Source of the DNA: Bacteroidota bacterium
Lineage (GTDB): Bacteria; Bacteroidota; Bacteroidia; Chitinophagales; Chitinophagaceae
Direction of reading: 5' to 3'
Length of the DNA: 64,000 bases
Assembly (NCBI GenBank): GCA_018267915.1
Contig: JAFDXN010000010.1
Location: forward strand, 124,001-188,000
Part shown: one piece after another, positions 53,142 through 61,196 of the stretch
Layout of the letters: every line of letters starts with the position of its first letter
How positions within the stretch are numbered: position 1 is the first letter of the stretch
Notes under the pieces: generated by a model
The model's input: only the letters and a program-made list of their open reading frames with translations
Database searches by the model: none
Told to the model about the DNA's origin: nothing
Program-made: the position numbers and the translations under genes

Positions 53142-53336
53142 CTAGGAATTATAAATTTCTTCTTCAAGATCCTGGCCCTTGCGAGCGAATTTCGTCTTCA
53201 GATCTCCGAGACGGTTCTTGAGTTTATCAATTGTTTCCTGGCGGGTATCCTTGTCAGTTGCCAGGACATAACCTACCGCCGCGCCTACTGCCGCGCCGAT
53301 GAGTAAAGTTGCTACAGTTTTGCCTGTGTTTGCCAT
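53142..53336 (-). CDS. YtxH-domain protein
   Basis: 64 residues. GKTVATLLIGAAVGAAVGYVLA is a glycine-zipper membrane segment, followed by a helical charged tail (DKDTRQETIDKLKNRLGDL, KTKFARKGQDLEEE). YtxH-type proteins are small envelope proteins linked to general stress in Bacillus. First gene of the three-gene leftward unit; no function shown in Bacteroidota. Confidence 0.8.
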   Translation of the reverse strand: MANTGKTVATLLIGAAVGAAVGYVLATDKDTRQETIDKLKNRLGDLKTKFARKGQDLEEEIYNS

Positions 53337-53449
53337 AGTTCTGCGTTTTTACCTTGTTTACAAAAATGATAGTTTGGAACCACAAAATTAATAAATATCG
53401 TGCCATACAGACCTATGTGGCAGGTGGTAATGACCAATATCATCGAAAT

Positions 53450-54043
53450 TTAACCGGCATCAGTGCCTGCTTGCCGCTGGTAGTAACGATGGCCTTCTAT
53501 GTATTCCCGAACTGCATCGGGTACGATGTAGCGGATGGAGCGGTTCTCCTTTACCTGGTCGCGCACAAAAGTGGCGGAGATGTCGAGCAGGGGGGCCTTG
53601 AGAATGGTCATGTTGGCCCCATGGGTATCGGTGACCTCGAAACCGGGCCTGTTGTAGACAATGAACGTGTAGCGGGCAATGAGCTGTTCGTAATTCTTCC
53701 AGCGGTGGATATTTTGAAAGCTGTCGGAACCCATTATGATGGAAAACTGCTCGAGCGGAAACTTCTCGGTGAGGTAGGTAAGCGTATCGATGGTGTACGA
53801 GGGCTTTGGCAGGTGAAACTCCACGTTGCTGGCGCGGAACTTAGGGTTATCTTCTATGGCGAGATTAACGAGATGGAGGCGGTCATATTCGTTGAGCAGC
53901 GAATGGGCCTCCTTCAGCGGATTGTGCGGCGACACTACGAACCAAACCTTATCGATCTCTGTATGTGCAACGATGTGATTTGCTATAATTAAATGGCCGG
54001 TATGGATGGGGTTAAAACTGCCGAAGTACAAGCCGATATGCAT
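53450..54043 (-). CDS. nadD: Nicotinate-nucleotide adenylyltransferase
   Basis: 197 residues. GLYFGSFNPIHTGHLIIANHI holds the (H/T)xGH nucleotide-binding motif; VSPHNPLKE, YDRLHLVNLAIEDNPKF, IMGSDSFQNIHRWKNYEQL and ISATFVRDQVKENRSIRY (ISSTxIR block) follow. It joins nicotinate mononucleotide to ATP in NAD synthesis. It reads leftward, 75 bases after feoA, and has the usual length. Confidence 0.95.
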   Translation of the reverse strand: MHIGLYFGSFNPIHTGHLIIANHIVAHTEIDKVWFVVSPHNPLKEAHSLLNEYDRLHLVNLAIEDNPKFRASNVEFHLPKPSYTIDTLTYLTEKFPLEQFSIIMGSDSFQNIHRWKNYEQLIARYTFIVYNRPGFEVTDTHGANMTILKAPLLDISATFVRDQVKENRSIRYIVPDAVREYIEGHRYYQRQAGTDAG

Positions 54044-54118
54044 AGAAGCAAATCTACTAAAAAGACCCTATCCCGCTAAAACAGGCAGATTAATAAAATA
54101 TAAAACTATTGAGGCTGT

Positions 54119-54343
54119 TTATGGATTGGGTATTACCCATATTTTCTCGGCATCTTTCTTGCGAATGCTGAGGTAATAACCAGCTATCTGTATAGCCATC
54201 GGGTCGCCAAGCGGGGCAATCATTTCGACCCAAACAGGCTCCCCCGGTATACAACCCATTTCCATCAATGTGAGCTGAAAATCGCTCTCATCATGCGATC
54301 TGATCACAGCCTTTCTCCCCGATGGCAACTGGGAAAGGCGCAT
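54119..54343 (-). CDS. FeoA-family protein
   Basis: 74 residues from the internal ATG at 54343 (MRLSQLPSGRKAVI); the first ATG (54367) gives 82, but it lies within a few bases of the predicted transcription start, and FeoA proteins begin at MRLSxLxxG. Single SH3-like domain: VIRSHDESDFQLTLMEMGCIPGEPVWVE, IAPLGDPMAIQIAGYYLSIRKKDAEKIWV. FeoA assists the FeoB iron transporter; no feoB is adjacent. Confidence 0.8.
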   Translation of the reverse strand: MRLSQLPSGRKAVIRSHDESDFQLTLMEMGCIPGEPVWVEMIAPLGDPMAIQIAGYYLSIRKKDAEKIWVIPNP

Positions 54344-54373
54344 GGCCTGCTCTTCCAACACGTTCATTTGCTA

Positions 54374-54381
54374 CAAAAATA
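54374..54381 (-). promoter_or_regulatory. -7 box of the feoA gene
   Basis: On the minus strand TATTTTTG, exact TAnnTTTG. Transcription would start near 54369, two bases before the first ATG, which favours the downstream ATG at 54343. Confidence 0.5.
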
Positions 54382-54435
54382 CGACTAAATAGCTGCTCTG
54401 GAAAAATGTTACGACCTTCGCGCAAATTCTTCTGA

Positions 54436-54867
54436 ATGCCGGCAAGGTTTCACCAAACAGATATTGATGCCAAACTAAAGGACAAACGCAAGCTGTCGGC
54501 GTACCTGGACACGCTGACAAAAAAACATTTGAAAAAAATAAATAAGATGGCGTTGGACTACATTTTCTGTACAGATGAGTATCTGCTCGGAATTAACCAA
54601 CAATTTTTGAAACATGACACGCTAACCGATATTATCACCTTTGACCTAAGCGACAGTATCGATGAACTGATGGGCGAGATCTACATAAGCGTGGAGCGGG
54701 TACGCGAAAATGCGCAGAAGTTTGGGGTGAACTATAATGACGAGTTGCACAGGGTTATTTTTCACGGAGCACTACATCTTTGCGGTTTCAAAGACAAAAA
54801 GGAAGCAGACAGGCTGGAAATGCGCAGAATGGAGGATAAATGCCTCCGCGAATATTTTAAAAGCTAA
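54436..54867 (+). CDS. ybeY: Endoribonuclease YbeY (rRNA maturation factor)
   Basis: 143 residues. Core FCTDEYLLGINQQFLKHDTLTDIITFDLSD and the metal site FHGALHLCGFKDKKEADRL. The first two histidines of HxxxHxxxxxH are present; the third is replaced in FKDK, as is usual in Bacteroidota YbeY. YbeY is a zinc endonuclease that matures 16S rRNA and helps ribosome quality control. Two bases separate it from the pseudouridine synthase gene, another RNA-modifying enzyme. Confidence 0.9.
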   Translation: MPARFHQTDIDAKLKDKRKLSAYLDTLTKKHLKKINKMALDYIFCTDEYLLGINQQFLKHDTLTDIITFDLSDSIDELMGEIYISVERVRENAQKFGVNYNDELHRVIFHGALHLCGFKDKKEADRLEMRRMEDKCLREYFKS

Positions 54868-54869
54868 GT

Positions 54870-55595
54870 ATGGACATAGACATATTATATGAAGACGACG
54901 ATATACTGATCGCCAACAAGCCCGCCGGCCTGCTGGTAATACCCGACAGGTTCAACAGTGCCCTGCCCTCGCTAAACAAAATGCTGGAGCATAAGCTAGG
55001 CCAGCAAATATGGGTGGTGCATAGACTGGACCGGGACACCAGCGGAGTAATATGTTTTGCCAAAACCGAGCAGAGTCACAAATACTTGTCCAAACTGTTC
55101 ATGGAGCGGGACGTGGCCAAATACTATATAGGCCTGGTAAATGGGCGCGTGGTGCCGGAAGAAGGCAGGATAGAAAAAGCAATAGTGGAGCATCCGCATG
55201 TGAAAGGCAAAATGGTGGTGGCAAAAAGGGGTAAGCTGTCAGTAACGGATTATAAAGTGATGGAGCAGTGGCCGCTCTACTCACTTGTTGAATTCCGGAT
55301 ACATACGGGGCGCACCCACCAGATCCGTGTGCATATGCAGTCGATAGGACACCCGATAGTTTGTGATGAACTATATGGAGACGGCAAACCTTTTTTCCTA
55401 TCCACGATAAAACGCAAATACAGGCTTTCGGAGAATGAAGAGGCAGAAAGGCCATTGCTTCACCGGCTGGCACTGCATGCCTGGCGCCTGGAATTTAAAA
55501 AAGAAGACGGTACTGAAATACAGACTGAAGCGCCGCTGCCGAAGGACATTGGTGCTTGCGTGAAGCAGCTCAATAAATGGGCAGCCACGACTTAG
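54870..55595 (+). CDS. RluA-family pseudouridine synthase
   Basis: 241 residues. Catalytic block VVHRLDRDTSGVICFAKTE with the Asp of RLD; YIGLVNGRV, VEFRIHTGRTHQIRVHMQSIGHPIVCDELYG, and HRLALHAWRLEF. There is no S4 domain. It isomerises uridines in rRNA or tRNA; the site cannot be told from sequence. Close coupling to ybeY fits an RNA-maturation unit. Length typical for the short RluA/TruC type. Confidence 0.9.
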   Translation: MDIDILYEDDDILIANKPAGLLVIPDRFNSALPSLNKMLEHKLGQQIWVVHRLDRDTSGVICFAKTEQSHKYLSKLFMERDVAKYYIGLVNGRVVPEEGRIEKAIVEHPHVKGKMVVAKRGKLSVTDYKVMEQWPLYSLVEFRIHTGRTHQIRVHMQSIGHPIVCDELYGDGKPFFLSTIKRKYRLSENEEAERPLLHRLALHAWRLEFKKEDGTEIQTEAPLPKDIGACVKQLNKWAATT

Positions 55596-55618
55596 GGCAC
55601 GGTTTCGTTTATATATTC

Positions 55619-55626
55619 TACTTTTG
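55619..55626 (+). promoter_or_regulatory. -7 box of gldC
   Basis: TACTTTTG matches TAnnTTTG exactly, 20 bases before the ATG at 55646. It lies just after the stop of the pseudouridine synthase gene. Confidence 0.6.
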
Positions 55627-55645
55627 CAAGCCTAGACCAAACAAA

Positions 55646-55993
55646 ATGGGTTATAAATCAAACATCAATATCCAGGTAGAACTGGACGAGGAAAAGGTAC
55701 CCGCCACCATTGAATGGAATGCGCCGGACGGCGGCGTAACAGAGATGCAAAAAGCAAAGGCCATACTGCTGGGCTTGTGGGACGGCGAGGAGAAAACAGC
55801 GTTGCGGATAGACCTGTGGACGGGTAAGATGATGGTAGATGAAATGGTTGACTTCTTTTACCAGACCTTTTACCAGATGGCTGATACTTACCAAAGAGCC
55901 ACAAAACAGGAAGAACTGGCAAAAGAACTGAAGGCATTTGCCAAGAACTTTCATGACAAGGCCATCAAGGCACTGGAGGCTGAAAACAAGTAA
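55646..55993 (+). CDS. gldC: Gliding motility protein GldC
   Basis: 115 residues from ATG 55646, 20 bases after a good -7 box; the frame is open from 55577. It matches GldC along its length: INIQVELDEEKVPATIEWNA, LLGLWDGEEKTALRIDLWTGKMMVDEM, FFYQTFYQMADTYQRAT. GldC is a cytoplasmic accessory of the Bacteroidota gliding/T9SS machinery, and the many T9SS cargo genes nearby fit. The main motor genes (gldKLMN) are not in the window. No lesions. Confidence 0.93.
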   Translation: MGYKSNINIQVELDEEKVPATIEWNAPDGGVTEMQKAKAILLGLWDGEEKTALRIDLWTGKMMVDEMVDFFYQTFYQMADTYQRATKQEELAKELKAFAKNFHDKAIKALEAENK

Positions 55994-56048
55994 GCGGCCA
56001 GCAAATTTCATTTTGTAATAGAAATCTAAACTCACAAATTCCATAATT

Positions 56049-56495
56049 ATGTCTCTTGAACAAAAGGTAATGGAAGAAATGAAGCAGGCCATGAAGGCTA
56101 AGGACGAAGCGACACTACGCACGCTACGGGCCATAAAAGCCGGCATACTGCTTGAAAAAACATCGGAAGGAGGTAAAGAAATCACTGAGGCCGATGAAAT
56201 AAAAATGTTGCAAAAGATGGCGAAACAGCGCCGCGACTCCTTAGACATCTTCGAGAAACAGAACCGTGAAGACCTGGCGGCAAAGGAGCGCGAAGAACTC
56301 GCTATACTGGAACGTTTTCTGCCCAGGCAGATGAGTGCTGATGAACTCAAAGAAGTTTTGAAGGGAATAATAACCCAGGTGGGCGCCAACTCACCCACTG
56401 ATATGGGTAAGGTGATGGGCGTAGCCAGCAAGCAACTTGCAGGACAGGCCGATGGCAAGGCTATATCGGAAGCTGTGAAACAACTGCTGTCTTAA
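56049..56495 (+). CDS. GatB/YqeY domain protein
   Basis: 148 residues, all helical: MSLEQKVMEEMKQAMKAKDEATLRTLRAIKAG, KMLQKMAKQRRDSLDIFEKQNREDLAAKEREELAILERFLPRQMS and TDMGKVMGVASKQLAGQADGKAISEAVKQLL. This is the YqeY family, the tRNA-binding tail module of GatB found as a free protein; its own role is unclear. cvpA starts 4 bases after the stop. Confidence 0.93.
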   Translation: MSLEQKVMEEMKQAMKAKDEATLRTLRAIKAGILLEKTSEGGKEITEADEIKMLQKMAKQRRDSLDIFEKQNREDLAAKEREELAILERFLPRQMSADELKEVLKGIITQVGANSPTDMGKVMGVASKQLAGQADGKAISEAVKQLLS

Positions 56496-56499
56496 TATT

Positions 56500-57054
56500 A
56501 TGGTGCTCGACGTTATCGGCATTACCACAGTGATCATATTTTTTATACGCGGCTACATGAAAGGGATCATTGTAGCCGCGTTCTCACTTTTGGCTATTGT
56601 GTTGGGCATCATCTGTGCACTTAAGCTTTCGGGTATGCTGGCCAGCTACCTGCTTGAGAAAGGTATCATTACTTCCGGCTGGGGACAACTGGTTAGTTAC
56701 ATTGTTTTATTTCTTGGCGTGGTCATATTGGTGCGTTTCGTCGGCAAGCTTATCGAAAAAAGTGCACAAGCAGTGTTCCTTGGACCGGTAAATAAGCTAG
56801 TGGGTGGACTGCTGTATGCTTTTATGGCCACCTTAGTATGGAGCTCACTTTTGTGGATCAGTAACCAGATGCACATCATCGAGCCTGAAACAATAGCCAG
56901 CTCGAAGACCTATAAATATTTTGTACCGGTTGCACCATGGGTATTTGAACATATCGGCGCTGTGCTGCCTTTTGTAAAAAATATCTTTACAGATCTGCAG
57001 CATTATTTTGAAGGCGTCAATCAAAAATTACCCGATCATGTGGGCGCTCATTGA
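56500..57054 (+). CDS. CvpA family membrane protein
   Basis: 184 residues with four hydrophobic segments: ITTVIIFFIRGYMKGIIVAAF, LAIVLGIICALKLSGMLASYL, LVSYIVLFLGVVILVRFVGKLIEK and LLYAFMATLVWSSLLWIS. The GxxKGxxxxxF start is typical of CvpA, first known from colicin V production and linked to envelope stability. Its 3' end overlaps the pabA/trpG start by 17 bases. Confidence 0.88.
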   Translation: MVLDVIGITTVIIFFIRGYMKGIIVAAFSLLAIVLGIICALKLSGMLASYLLEKGIITSGWGQLVSYIVLFLGVVILVRFVGKLIEKSAQAVFLGPVNKLVGGLLYAFMATLVWSSLLWISNQMHIIEPETIASSKTYKYFVPVAPWVFEHIGAVLPFVKNIFTDLQHYFEGVNQKLPDHVGAH

Positions 57055-57604
57055 TAATTACGACTCCTTCACTTATATATTGCTGCACTATTTGCAGCAG
57101 GCAGGTGCAGATTGTACTGTGTTCAAGAATGACGAGTTGGAATTGCAACAGCTGATCGACAAAAATCCCGAACGCCTTATAATATCCCCGGGACCCGAGA
57201 CGCCATTGCAAGCAGGTATCTGCATGTCAGCGATCGGGCATTTCCATGATAAAATACCCATATTCGGTGTATGCCTCGGGCACCAGGCGCTGGGGATGTT
57301 CTTCGGCGCTGAGCTGACAAGAGCGCCAAAGCCGATGCATGGAAAAATGAGCGAAGTGAGCCATACGAGTCACGATCTCTTCAAAGGCATTCCCGATCCT
57401 TTTACAGTTATGAGGTATCACTCGTTGGTGCTGGAGGGGATCGATACTAAAGAGGTAGAAACAATAGCCAACGCGAAGGATGATGAATGCATTATGGCTA
57501 TAGCTCATAAAACACTTCCCTGCCTCGGAGTACAATTCCACCCTGAGTCGGTAGGTACCGAATATGGATTAAAATTGCTACGTAACTGGGTGGAACTATA
57601 CTGA
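57038..57604 (+). CDS. pabA: Glutamine amidotransferase, aminodeoxychorismate/anthranilate synthase component II
   Basis: 188 residues from ATG 57038 (MWALIDNYDSFTYILLHYL). Class I glutaminase triad region: SPGPETPLQAG, IFGVCLGHQALGMFFGAEL (nucleophile Cys), MRYHSLVLEGI, and GVQFHPESVGTEYGLKLLRNW (His, Glu). It gives ammonia to PabB (folate) or TrpE (tryptophan). No partner subunit is adjacent, so trpG is equally possible; the symbol is provisional. It overlaps cvpA by 17 bases. Confidence 0.85.
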   Translation: MWALIDNYDSFTYILLHYLQQAGADCTVFKNDELELQQLIDKNPERLIISPGPETPLQAGICMSAIGHFHDKIPIFGVCLGHQALGMFFGAELTRAPKPMHGKMSEVSHTSHDLFKGIPDPFTVMRYHSLVLEGIDTKEVETIANAKDDECIMAIAHKTLPCLGVQFHPESVGTEYGLKLLRNWVELY

Positions 57605-57846
57605 CAGTATGCCCCGAAAGCCGCGACTGTAGCGCATCCCAGCCACCCCACAGTGTGTATAATCACATACACATTCCACACCTACGCAGCAGGCAAAATG
57701 TTGCCACTCGTTTTTTCACAATGTTTAACGTAATTGATTTTCAGTGAAAAACAAAACGTAGGGCTGCGGATTGTTTCAGAGGCCATTTCAATTTTAACTC
57801 CCGTGGTATAGCTTTTGCTAATAGCCTTTTAAAAAAAATGGTTATT
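57605..57846. other. 242-base intergenic region before the repeat adhesin
   Basis: No ORF of note. It holds a small dyad TGTGTAT/ATACACA (57654-57673) and TAGCTTTTG at 57809-57817, a near match to the -7 box, 29 bases before the ATG at 57847. TTTTTTAAAAAAA sequence precedes the ATG. Confidence 0.5.
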
Positions 57847-59883
57847 ATGAAAAAAGCGTACAATCTCCTATTTAAGAAGGTGCTGTTATTTGCGGGAAGC
57901 ATGGCTATCCTGAGCACCTCTGCGAAAGCCCTGACATACACCGCTGTGGCGTCGGGCAATTTTAACAGTACAACGACCTGGGGTGGTGTGGCTCCGTCGG
58001 GCAATATCACTGCAGATGTTGTTATTATCCCATCAGGTATCACAGTAACACTGAATACCGACGAGACATTTAGCGGCCTCGGAACCTTGACAGTTAACGG
58101 TACACTGACATCGGGTGCGAACAACACCGCCCTGGTAATGACTGGTGGTACTTTGACAGGCTCCGGCTCTATAGATGTGGACAGCATGTCATTGGGCCTT
58201 GTATCCGGTTTCACTTACACCGGTTCCATCATGGCGCAAAATCTTACCTCTACAGCGACAACGATCGGCACAGCAGCTGATATCACTGTTAGTGGCAACC
58301 TTTATCTGAATAGCGGCCTGCTTAACATCAATTCAGGCATGCTTACATTGGCCGCTAACAGCAATATCAATATTACAGGCGGTACATTATCGGTTGGCGG
58401 CACAGGCATGCTGATGCTGGACAGCACCTACAATGTAACCTACAGCGGCAACGCATCTGTAAACGGAGGTCTTGAACTGTCGGGCTCAGGTTTGAATAAC
58501 CTTACCGTTAACCTGTCTTCGGGTTCACTTACCCTGACTTCTGACCTTACAATGAATGGTAACCTGACATTAACATCAGGCAACCTGATATTGAACAACA
58601 ATGACCTGACACTGGGCCTGAACGGCAACTTCTCTGCTTCAGGTACCGGCACTATCAACGCAGGAGCTAACTCTAATATCACCATTAACTCTATGACAGG
58701 TCTTAGCGGTGCATTGAGGTTTGGCGTTGGCAACAACACTGTGAATGATCTCAACATCAACCTGGGCAATACGAGTGCGAACGTATCCCTCGGTGGCGAC
58801 CTGACCATCAATGGCACACTTACACTGAACCAAGGTACACTTACACTGAACAACAACGATCTTACTTTCGCAGTTAATGGTAATATAGCGGCTTCAGGCA
58901 GCGGTTCTATCGTGAGCACAGCCGGTTCAAACATTACAATCACTTCGAACAATAGCTTCACAGGCGGTCTTAACTTCAGCGCAACCGGCAATACAGTTGG
59001 AAACCTGACCGTAAATATGGGTAATAATACAAGCACAGTAAACCTTGGCTCCAACCTTACAGTTAACGGTACACTGACACTGACATCAGGTATGCTGAAC
59101 GTTGGTACTCACAACCTGAGCGTTGCAGCCAGCGGTAACGTTAGTGGCGGCCTGTCTACCAGCTATGTGGTTACAAGCAACGGTGGTACACTTACCATGA
59201 ACCTGCTTGCCAATGGCTCACAAACCTTCCAGGTGGGTACTATGATGCACTATGCTCCGATAACTGTATCGGCAAATACAGGCTCTGCTAACGGCGACCT
59301 CAGCGTAATGGTTGATGACTCTGTATATGCTAATGGCAACACCGGGCTGAACCTGACAAACACCAGCTCACTTGTAAATGCAACATGGTTCCTGAGCAGC
59401 ACTGCCTCTACAGGCCTCGATCTGAAGCTGCAGCCAATGTGGAGCGCCAATATGGAACTCAACGCCTTTAACAGGACTAGCGCACATATAGCTCACTATA
59501 CTAACAACGCATGGGATGTTTCAGCTAACGCTTCAGCAACCACAGCCGTGAATGGTATGTACACTATCAGCCGCGATCACGTAACATCGCTGAGCCCATT
59601 TGCAGTTGCAGATCAGGCATCAGGTTTGAGTGTTAACCAGCTTGCATCCAGCAACAAAGTGGATATATCAATGTATCCTAACCCGGCAACTGATGTTGTG
59701 TATTTCAGCGCACCGTCTAAAGCCTCTTCGATCACTGTATATGATGTATCAGGCCGCATGGTGAAATCAGTATCTGCCAATGCTGACAATAGCATCCCGG
59801 TAAATGAACTGACTCCAGGCAATTACAGCGTGCAGATCAAGGGCCAGGACTATAGCAGCACTCAGCACTTCGTTAAACAATAA
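57847..59883 (+). CDS. Repeat-built T9SS surface protein, predicted beta-helix adhesin
   Basis: 678 residues from ATG 57847; an ATG three codons upstream (57838) is less likely. Signal peptide through LSTSAKA. It starts with a G8-like opening (YTAVASGNFNSTTTWGG, ADVVIIPSGITVTLN). Residues ~70-450 are Asn/Gly/Thr/Ser-rich repeats, of which LTVNGTLTLTSGML, LTLNNNDLTFAVNGNIAASG and ISNITINS-type strings recur, predicting a right-handed beta-helix. A T9SS domain closes it (MYPNPATDVVYFSAPS ... QHFVKQ). Likely a large cell-surface adhesin; ligand unknown. Confidence 0.83.
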   Translation: MKKAYNLLFKKVLLFAGSMAILSTSAKALTYTAVASGNFNSTTTWGGVAPSGNITADVVIIPSGITVTLNTDETFSGLGTLTVNGTLTSGANNTALVMTGGTLTGSGSIDVDSMSLGLVSGFTYTGSIMAQNLTSTATTIGTAADITVSGNLYLNSGLLNINSGMLTLAANSNINITGGTLSVGGTGMLMLDSTYNVTYSGNASVNGGLELSGSGLNNLTVNLSSGSLTLTSDLTMNGNLTLTSGNLILNNNDLTLGLNGNFSASGTGTINAGANSNITINSMTGLSGALRFGVGNNTVNDLNINLGNTSANVSLGGDLTINGTLTLNQGTLTLNNNDLTFAVNGNIAASGSGSIVSTAGSNITITSNNSFTGGLNFSATGNTVGNLTVNMGNNTSTVNLGSNLTVNGTLTLTSGMLNVGTHNLSVAASGNVSGGLSTSYVVTSNGGTLTMNLLANGSQTFQVGTMMHYAPITVSANTGSANGDLSVMVDDSVYANGNTGLNLTNTSSLVNATWFLSSTASTGLDLKLQPMWSANMELNAFNRTSAHIAHYTNNAWDVSANASATTAVNGMYTISRDHVTSLSPFAVADQASGLSVNQLASSNKVDISMYPNPATDVVYFSAPSKASSITVYDVSGRMVKSVSANADNSIPVNELTPGNYSVQIKGQDYSSTQHFVKQ

Positions 59884-59899
59884 GTTTTACTTGTTATCA

Positions 59900-59942
59900 A
59901 ATAAAGCAGATGCAGCTCCTCGCGAGCTGCATCTGCTTTATT
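59900..59942. terminator. 19-bp perfect hairpin, bidirectional terminator
   Basis: Bases 59900-59918 pair without mismatch with 59924-59942 around CTCGC, with ATAAAG/CTTTAT at the base. The dinB stop codon (59938-59940) is inside the right arm. Confidence 0.85.
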
Positions 59943-61077
59943 GTTGAAATGGCAATCGCAGTTGACCGGGTATATTTTTCCTCTCGGCCGCCACTCCATG
60001 CTCATGAAAATTGGATAATGAAATACCCAACAGCCGAATCTGAACATCGGCGAGATCAGTAGAACGCAATAATTCCTTTGCAGTATTGGTAATAATCCTG
60101 AGGTCATCCGTGGCATGAACCAAAGAGTGATTGCGGGTAATAACTCTAAAATCGCTGTATTTAATTTTCACCGTAATTGTACGGCCTTTCAGGTTGTGCT
60201 TCTGAAGACGTTTATGTACCAGCCCTGCGATCCGCTCCAGTTCGCGATCCATTTCCTCTACCGTGGTAAGGTCGTAAGGAAAAGTGTCTTCTGCGCCTGC
60301 CGACTTTGTTTCGCGGTGGGGCTGGACCTGCCGTTCGTCGATACCACGCACGACACCGTAGTAAAAGTGACCTGCCTTACCAAAGTGTTTCACAAGCTCA
60401 TCCTCGGTGAGCCTTTTCAGGTCGGCACCTGTATGCAAGCCCATGGCTTTCATTTTTTCGGCGGTGACCTTCCCTACGCCGTAAAATTTCTCCACCGGCA
60501 AATGCTCCATGAACTCCTCTATATGCGAAGGGCCAATAAAAGTAAGACCATCCGGTTTTTGCAGGTCGGAAGCAATTTTGGCAACGAATTTACTGACCGA
60601 AACACCGGCTGAGGCCGTTAAATTCAATTCGCCCTTTATTGCCTGTTTTATTTGTTTGGCTATCTCGATCGCCGATCCGATGCCTAATTTGTCCTCCGTC
60701 ACATCCAGGTATGCCTCGTCCAGGGATAAAGGCTCTATCAAATCAGTATAGCGACGGAATATTTCTCGATTTTTTTGTGACACTTCTTTGTACACATCAA
60801 AGCGGGGATAAACGAAGACCAGGTGCGGGCAGAGGCGCAACGCCGTTTTGGAGGGCATGGCGGAACGTACACCAAATTTGCGCGCTTCATAACTGGCAGT
60901 TGCCACCACTCCTCCCCTTCCCTCCGGGGAACCACCAACGGCAATGGCTTTGCCACGGTACTCCGGATGGTCGCGCTGCTCGACGGAAGCATAAAATGCA
61001 TCCATATCAATATGGATGATCTTACGGTATGTGGTATTGGTTTCTCTTGTCAAGGAATTGTTGAATAACAACTTCAA
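59938..61077 (-). CDS. dinB: DNA polymerase IV (Y-family)
   Basis: 379 residues from TTG 61077; no in-frame ATG exists upstream before a TAG, and the first ATG sits inside the catalytic IDMDAFYASVEQ, so a TTG start (61077 or 61059) is required. YSLDEAYLDVT-type block (SLDEAYLDVTEDKLG), GRGGVVATASYEARKFGVRSAM, GVSVSKFVAKIASDLQKPDGL, HhH GVGKVTAEKMKAMG and little finger LRIITNTAKELLR. The product is an error-prone translesion polymerase. It is the only intact specialised polymerase here, next to the dead imuA-dnaE2 cassette 43 kb away. Confidence 0.93.
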   Translation of the reverse strand: MKLLFNNSLTRETNTTYRKIIHIDMDAFYASVEQRDHPEYRGKAIAVGGSPEGRGGVVATASYEARKFGVRSAMPSKTALRLCPHLVFVYPRFDVYKEVSQKNREIFRRYTDLIEPLSLDEAYLDVTEDKLGIGSAIEIAKQIKQAIKGELNLTASAGVSVSKFVAKIASDLQKPDGLTFIGPSHIEEFMEHLPVEKFYGVGKVTAEKMKAMGLHTGADLKRLTEDELVKHFGKAGHFYYGVVRGIDERQVQPHRETKSAGAEDTFPYDLTTVEEMDRELERIAGLVHKRLQKHNLKGRTITVKIKYSDFRVITRNHSLVHATDDLRIITNTAKELLRSTDLADVQIRLLGISLSNFHEHGVAAERKNIPGQLRLPFQQ

Positions 61078-61196
61078 AGTTCCGGCTTTTTTCGGCTACA
61101 GGAGAAAGACACATGGAAACCGAATGATAATGATATCCACATCTTGATCCGGAAGATAGGAGAGTTTGCTGTTAATCGTTAAACGGTGTTATAGTC

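Noticed and set aside
58440..59054. 204-codon proline/leucine-rich frame antisense to the repeat adhesin
   Set aside because: Its regularity reflects the sense-strand repeats; no start region or homology.
57900..59200. Possible CRISPR array
   Set aside because: The repeats are in-frame, irregular in spacing and encode a beta-helix; there are no unique spacers or cas genes.
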